The position numbers and the translations under genes were made by a program. This document shows positions 6,547 to 10,446 of a DNA stretch of 10,446 nt, piece after piece. This stretch comes from Natronohydrobacter sp. (lineage in GTDB: Bacteria; Pseudomonadota; Alphaproteobacteria; Rhodobacterales; Rhodobacteraceae). The DNA lies in assembly GCA_007118445.1 (NCBI GenBank), contig SKRP01000025.1, forward strand, positions 1 through 10,446. The letters run 5' to 3'. The notes beneath the pieces are model-generated. The model was not told the origin of the DNA. It saw nothing but the letters and a program-made list of their open reading frames with translations, and did not search any database. Within the stretch, counting starts at the first letter, position 1. Every line of letters begins with the position of its first letter.

Positions 6547-8001
6547 CAACAGCGGGCTGGCCAGCGCGACCGTGTTGTTGCGCAATCGCCGCAGCGTGGA
6601 CCAGTTCGCAACGGTGCTGCGGTCCAGCCGGTCCGCGCGCGCGACATAGCTTTGCTGGCGTGCGTCCAGCGCGGCCATGATCTCGGGGCATTTGACCAGC
6701 AGCGCATTCTCGTAATTCAGATCGAAACTGCGATGGTCCAGATTGGCCGTGCCGATCAGCCCGAACGCCCCGTCGACAGTCACGATCTTGGAATGAATCA
6801 GACCGGGCCGGAACAGGAAGATCTCGGCCCCAGCGCGCAGCAGATCAGGATACAGGCTCTCGCTGGCCGCCCCGACGATGCGGCTGTCATTGCGCGCGGG
6901 CAGGATCAGCCGCACCCGCACCCCCCGTTCCGCTGCCGAACAGATCGCCACATGCAGCGCGTGATCAGGCACATAGTAAGGCGTGGTCAGGATCAGCCGG
7001 TCTGTCGCGCCATAGATCATCGCGCGCAGCACATCTGACGGGGTGGTGTAGATATCATCCGGCCCCGAGGCGATCACCTGAGCAGTCACAGGGCCGGCCT
7101 GCGGGGCGGGGCTGTCCTCATGCAGGAGCGCGCTCAGATCCTCGGAATGATGCGTCATCCAGTCATGCAGGAACACGGCCTGTTGCTGACGCACCGCGGG
7201 CCCTTCCAGACGCAGCAGGATATCCACCCATGGCGCATAACGGCGTTTGATGGCAAAGGCCGCATCAGCGCAATTGCGGCTGCCGATCCAGGACAGGCGG
7301 TTATCCACCACCACGATCTTGCGGTGATTGCGCAGATCGATGCGCTGAAACAGCAGGCTGATGAAGGGGTTGCCGACCGGAGCCGCGCGTTCCAGCGCGA
7401 CGCCGGCCCCCTCCATCTGCCGCCACAGCGCCGAGCGGATCAGATGGCGCGCACCGTGGTCATCGACCAGCACCCGGCAGGCCACACCGCGCCGCGCTGC
7501 GCGGCACAGGGCGTCGGCCATGCGGGTGCCGGTGGTGTCGGGCAGCCAGATATAGAACAGGACATGGACGTGATGCAGGGCCGCCTCGATGGCATCTAGC
7601 ACATCCTCCATCATCGCGTCGCCCTCGGGCAGCAGCGTCAGGCGATTGCCGCTGCGCGGCTTGAACCCGCTGATCGCATGGCCCGCAGCAAATGCAGGGC
7701 GCGCAGGGCCAAGATCGGCCAGCGGAAGCTCGGGACGCCTGGATTGCACCGCCAGCAACTGGTTGCGCACTTCGCGCATCCGCTCACGATTGGCGCGCTG
7801 CAAGCGGACCTCGCCGAACAGGAAATAGGCCCCGATCCCCAGACCAGGCAGGGCCGAGATCACGGCCACCCAGGCCAGCCGCGCAGCCGGGGTCAGACCG
7901 GCACGCAAGAGCGCGCGGATGACAAACCCCACCTGCAGGAGAAACACCAGTACGACGACGGCGCCAGTCACTCTGATCATCCCTGTGCTGATTCCCGCCA
8001 T
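6544..8001 (-). CDS. cls: Cardiolipin synthase (phospholipase D family)
   Basis: Makes cardiolipin at the inner membrane, in the ClsA-type reaction from two phosphatidylglycerol molecules. The 485 residues match the size of E. coli ClsA (486). Two N-terminal membrane segments (about 9-32 and 40-62) are followed by the family's GAYFLFGE (57-64) and two PLD domains with complete HKD motifs: HRKIVVVDNRLSWIGSRN (His226, Lys228, Asp233) and HSKIVTVDGAFGLIGTANLD (His403, Lys405, Asp410). YYVPD (342-346) and SFDLNYE (425-431) are further family marks. Start choice is open: the ATG at 8001 has AGGG almost touching it, whereas Met8 (ATG ending at 7980) has GCGGGA about 10 bases upstream and still keeps both membrane segments. 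It is divergent from the CPBP protease gene and convergent with ppk. Another PLD-type phospholipid synthase is possible, but the N-terminus argues for Cls. Confidence 0.93.
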   Translation of the reverse strand: MAGISTGMIRVTGAVVVLVFLLQVGFVIRALLRAGLTPAARLAWVAVISALPGLGIGAYFLFGEVRLQRANRERMREVRNQLLAVQSRRPELPLADLGPARPAFAAGHAISGFKPRSGNRLTLLPEGDAMMEDVLDAIEAALHHVHVLFYIWLPDTTGTRMADALCRAARRGVACRVLVDDHGARHLIRSALWRQMEGAGVALERAAPVGNPFISLLFQRIDLRNHRKIVVVDNRLSWIGSRNCADAAFAIKRRYAPWVDILLRLEGPAVRQQQAVFLHDWMTHHSEDLSALLHEDSPAPQAGPVTAQVIASGPDDIYTTPSDVLRAMIYGATDRLILTTPYYVPDHALHVAICSAAERGVRVRLILPARNDSRIVGAASESLYPDLLRAGAEIFLFRPGLIHSKIVTVDGAFGLIGTANLDHRSFDLNYENALLVKCPEIMAALDARQQSYVARADRLDRSTVANWSTLRRLRNNTVALASPLL

Positions 8002-8050
8002 ACCCTGTCATGGCGCTGCGGCAAAGTCACGCCCATGCCCGGCTTGGCGC

Positions 8051-8080
8051 TTGAAGCCCGGCCCCGAACCTTATCTAAGG
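8051..8080 (+). promoter_or_regulatory. Candidate promoter with embedded palindrome, cls/CPBP divergent spacer
   Basis: In the 113-base spacer between the two divergent genes, TTGAAG (8051-8056) is followed after 15 bases by TATCTA (8072-8077), a weak plus-strand promoter about 40 bases before the ATG at 8115. The -10 region lies inside the near-perfect palindrome CCTTATCTAAGG (8069-8080, five-base arms with a two-base centre), which could be an operator. No convincing minus-strand promoter for cls was found. All inference. Confidence 0.25.
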
Positions 8081-8114
8081 GCCGAAACCACCTGCCTGCC
8101 CCGAGGTCTGCCCC

Positions 8115-9008
8115 ATGATGCTCAGCCCGCTCGTTTTCGACCGCTTCGTCGCGCCGGCCCGCCTGCGCCCGCAGCTCTGGCGGCTGGTGCTGGGATTGAT
8201 TGTGCTGATGGGGGTCTATATCGGCTGGATGGCGCTCATGGGGGGCGCGCTCTGGGTCGTGCAGGGCAGTGACAATCTGGATCAGGCGCTGGCCAGCATC
8301 GGCACGGGCAGCACGCCGGGGGCATTGATCCTGCTTCTGCTGACCTTCGCCGGCATGGCATTGGGCACATTTGCCGCAACCCGCTGGCTGCACAAACGCC
8401 CTGTAGCCAGCCTGTTCGGCCCCCGCGCGGTCGTGCTGCGCGATTTCGCCATGGGCCTTGGCATTTTCGCCGCTTTCGCCCTGCCGGGGATCGTCTGGTT
8501 TTTTTTCACGCTCGATCTGACCGCCAACGCGCCATGGCGTATCTGGCTGCTGTTCCTGCCGCTCGCGCTGGTAGGCTTGCTGATCCAGACCGGGGCGGAA
8601 GAGCTGGTCTTTCGCGGCTATCTGCAGCAGCAGCTCGCCGCGCGGTTTGCCTCGCGCTGGGTCTGGATGGTGCTGCCCTCGGTGGTGTTCGGGCTGGTCC
8701 ATTACGCCCCCGCCGAGATGGGCGATTCGGTCTGGCTGATGGTCTTCGTGACCGGGTTCTTCGGGCTGATCATGGCCGATCTGACCGCGCGTTCAGGCGC
8801 GATCGGCATGGCCTGGGGGCTGCATTTCGCCAATAACTTCTTCGCAATCCTGATCTTCACCACGGGCGAGGCGCTGGACGGCCTCGCCCTTTACCGCCTG
8901 CCCTTCTCGGTGAGTGATACGGACGCGATCCTGCCGCTGCTCGCAATCGATCTTCTGGGCATGGTTCTTGTCTGGGCCGCCTGTCGCTTTGCCCTGCGCG
9001 GGCGCTGA
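8115..9008 (+). CDS. CPBP family intramembrane glutamic metalloprotease (Abi/Rce1-like)
   Basis: A 297-residue integral membrane protein with about seven or eight hydrophobic segments (roughly 23-48, 67-88, 110-132, 142-160, 184-198, 206-223, 228-249, 270-293). The CPBP/Abi signature is complete: motif 1 is EELVFRGYLQQQL (162-174, Glu162, Glu163 and Arg167), motif 2 is FGLVHY (192-197, His196), and the third conserved site is GLHFANN (235-241, His237). In relatives these residues form the active site facing the membrane interior (Rce1-type CAAX protease). Substrate here is unknown; roles from bacteriocin self-immunity to prenyl-protein processing are known for the family, and no bacteriocin gene is nearby. 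GAGG (8103-8106) is 8 bases before the first of two adjacent ATG codons, so 8115 is preferred over 8118. It ends 54 bases before accD on the same strand. Confidence 0.9.
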   Translation: MMLSPLVFDRFVAPARLRPQLWRLVLGLIVLMGVYIGWMALMGGALWVVQGSDNLDQALASIGTGSTPGALILLLLTFAGMALGTFAATRWLHKRPVASLFGPRAVVLRDFAMGLGIFAAFALPGIVWFFFTLDLTANAPWRIWLLFLPLALVGLLIQTGAEELVFRGYLQQQLAARFASRWVWMVLPSVVFGLVHYAPAEMGDSVWLMVFVTGFFGLIMADLTARSGAIGMAWGLHFANNFFAILIFTTGEALDGLALYRLPFSVSDTDAILPLLAIDLLGMVLVWAACRFALRGR

Positions 9009-9037
9009 TTGCAATTTGCCCCGCTTCGCCTTATCTG
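9009..9037 (+). promoter_or_regulatory. Candidate promoter for accD-folC
   Basis: TTGCAA (9009-9014) starts directly after the CPBP stop codon and is followed after 17 bases by TATCTG (9032-9037), placing a start site near 9044 and a leader of about 20 bases before the accD ATG. The spacing is ideal and the boxes moderate. The core CCTTATCT (9029-9036) is repeated ahead of the CPBP gene at 8069-8076. Confidence 0.35.
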
Positions 9038-9062
9038 GCCCTAATCTTGCAGGGATGCGCTG

Positions 9063-9983
9063 ATGAACTGGATCACCAATTACGTCCGCCCGACGATCAA
9101 CTCGCTGTTTTCGCGCCGCGAAATGCCCGAGAATCTGTGGGAAAAATGCCCCGAATGCGGAACGATGCTGTTTCACCGCGAATTGGCGGATAATCAGCGC
9201 GTCTGCACCTCCTGCGGCCATCATATGGGGATCACCCCGCGCGAGCGCTTCCATAATTTCTTCGATGGCGGGATGTATCGCGAGATCCTCGTGCCGCAGC
9301 CGCTGTCGGACCCTTTGCATTTCCGTGACCAGAAGAAATATCCCGAACGCATGAAATCTGCGCAGAAACAGACCGGCGAGAAAGAGGCGATGCTGGTCGG
9401 CGAGGGTGAGGTGCTGCGCACGAAACTGGTCGCCGTGGCGCAGGATTTCAGCTTCATGGGCGGGTCCATGGGCATGTATGTGGGCAATGCGATCATCGCC
9501 GCCTGCGAACATGCGGTTGCGCGCAAGCTGCCTCTGGTGCTGTTTTCGGCAGCGGGCGGCGCGCGGATGCAGGAGGGGATCCTGTCGCTGATGCAGATGC
9601 CGCGCACCACAGTCGCTGTGGACATGCTGCGCGAGGCCGGGCTGCCCTATATCGTCGTGCTGACCCATCCGACCACCGGCGGCGTGACCGCAAGCTACGC
9701 CATGCTGGGCGATGTGCAGATCGCCGAACCGGGCGCGCTGATCTGTTTCGCAGGGCCGCGCGTGATCGAACAGACCATCCGCGAGAAACTGCCCGAAGGC
9801 TTCCAGCGTGCTGAGTATCTGCTCGAACACGGGATGCTCGACCGTGTGACTGCGCGCAAGCATCACCGCGCCGAGATCGCCACCATCCTGCGGATGCTGA
9901 CCGGTCAGGATGCCGTGGTCTATGGTGATCTGCCCCGGCCAGAGCCTGTCGTACCGCCTGCCCCCGAGCAGCCCAAGCCATGA
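9063..9983 (+). CDS. accD: Acetyl-CoA carboxylase carboxyltransferase subunit beta
   Basis: With AccA, transfers the carboxyl group from carboxybiotin-BCCP to acetyl-CoA, making malonyl-CoA for fatty acid synthesis in the cytoplasm. The 306 residues begin with the family's NWITNYVRP and carry the four-cysteine zinc ribbon CPEC...CTSC (Cys29, Cys32, Cys48, Cys51). The crotonase-like carboxyltransferase core follows, with FMGGSMGMYVGNAI (131-144), SAAGGARMQEGILSLMQM (162-179), the oxyanion-forming HPTTGGVTASYAMLGD (202-217) and FAGPRVIEQTIREKLPEGFQ (229-248). The tail from about residue 290 is proline-rich and outside the conserved core. AGGG (9051-9054) lies 8 bases before the ATG. Its stop overlaps the folC start as ATGA. 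No accA or other acc gene is in the window. Confidence 0.97.
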   Translation: MNWITNYVRPTINSLFSRREMPENLWEKCPECGTMLFHRELADNQRVCTSCGHHMGITPRERFHNFFDGGMYREILVPQPLSDPLHFRDQKKYPERMKSAQKQTGEKEAMLVGEGEVLRTKLVAVAQDFSFMGGSMGMYVGNAIIAACEHAVARKLPLVLFSAAGGARMQEGILSLMQMPRTTVAVDMLREAGLPYIVVLTHPTTGGVTASYAMLGDVQIAEPGALICFAGPRVIEQTIREKLPEGFQRAEYLLEHGMLDRVTARKHHRAEIATILRMLTGQDAVVYGDLPRPEPVVPPAPEQPKP

Positions 9984-10446
9984 CGTCCGCCCAGTCCGAC
10001 GCGCTGCTGGCGCGGATGATGGAATTTCACCCCAAGATCATCGACCTGACGCTGGATCGGGTCTGGCGACTGCTGGCCGCGCTTGATCATCCCGAACGCA
10101 AACTGCCCCCCGTGATTCATATCGCAGGCACCAATGGCAAGGGCTCGACCCAGGCCATGATCCGCGCAGGGCTGGAAGCCACCGGCGCGCGGGTCCACGC
10201 CTATACTTCGCCGCATCTGGCGCGGTTTCATGAACGTATCCGGCTGGCGGGTGATCTGATCTCGGAACCCGCGCTGTCTGCCTTGCTGGACGAAGCACTG
10301 GCCGCCAATGGCACGGACGCGATCACCTATTTCGAGATCACCACCTGTGCGGCCCTTCAGGCCTTTGCCCGCACGCCTGCCGATTACACGCTGCTGGAAG
10401 TCGGGGTTGGCGGGCGGTTGGATGACACCAATGTCGTGGACAGCCC
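9980..10446 (+). CDS. folC: FolC, folylpolyglutamate/dihydrofolate synthase, N-terminal 155 residues
   Basis: Adds glutamate to dihydropteroate and/or to folates, using ATP; it acts in the cytoplasm in folate synthesis and retention. The reading frame starts at the ATG that overlaps the accD stop (ATGA) and stays open to the right edge without a stop. Family signatures: VIHIAGTNGKGSTQAMI (45-61), the ATP-binding P-loop of Mur-ligase-like enzymes; YTSPHLARFHERIRLAG (75-91); YFEITTCAALQAFA (117-130); and LLEVGVGGRLDDTNVV (138-153). FolC is usually about 420-440 residues, so about one third is present. No clear Shine-Dalgarno precedes the start, which supports translational coupling to accD. The accD-folC pairing is common in Proteobacteria. 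Confidence 0.95.
   Translation, partial: MTSAQSDALLARMMEFHPKIIDLTLDRVWRLLAALDHPERKLPPVIHIAGTNGKGSTQAMIRAGLEATGARVHAYTSPHLARFHERIRLAGDLISEPALSALLDEALAANGTDAITYFEITTCAALQAFARTPADYTLLEVGVGGRLDDTNVVDS

Noticed and set aside
8115..9008. Phage-abortive-infection (Abi) or bacteriocin-immunity defence system
   Set aside because: The CPBP family name covers such proteins, but there is no bacteriocin, toxin or other defence gene nearby, and the neighbours are housekeeping genes.
8793..9866. A 357-codon minus-strand frame antisense to accD and the end of the CPBP gene
   Set aside because: It covers two genes with complete family signatures on the other strand and shows no domain of its own.

Overview
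The window is a GC-rich (by eye about 60-65 %) bacterial chromosome segment with ordinary housekeeping content. Protein signatures point to an alphaproteobacterium, most likely of the Rhodobacterales: a class I lysyl-tRNA synthetase, a short HdaA-type DnaA relative encoded just downstream of an AI-2E family transporter and shortly before polyphosphate kinase, and an accD-folC pair. The genus cannot be fixed from the sequence alone. No tRNA, rRNA, CRISPR array, transposase, phage gene or attachment site was seen, and base composition looks uniform, so I see no sign of recent transfer.

Layout. Positions 1-848 (minus) hold the N-terminal half of lysK, running off the left edge. A 108-base divergent spacer with a fair lysK promoter separates it from a plus-strand run: a small TerB-like protein (957-1379), an AI-2E family permease (1430-2515), hdaA (2512-3207, overlapping the permease by ATGA), a secreted three-domain YbaY/MliC/META protein (3296-4234) and ppk (4301-6532). 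Cardiolipin synthase (6544-8001, minus) converges on ppk with only 11 bases between the genes, and a short inverted repeat spans both stop codons. Another divergent spacer (8002-8114) leads into a CPBP-family membrane protease (8115-9008), accD (9063-9983) and folC (9980 to the right edge, overlapping accD by ATGA and incomplete).

How the genes fit together. hdaA (replication-initiation control) and ppk (polyphosphate synthesis, starvation response) lie near each other, separated by one envelope-protein gene. cls, accD and the CPBP protease all touch membrane lipids or membrane proteins. folC supplies folates and is translationally tied to accD. The most unusual item is the envelope protein that joins a YbaY-like, a lysozyme-inhibitor-like (MliC) and a META/HslJ domain in one exported chain. 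Nothing in the window looks like a previously unknown defence, mobile or biosynthetic system. Long antisense reading frames, including one of 1000 codons, are explained by codon usage of the real genes.
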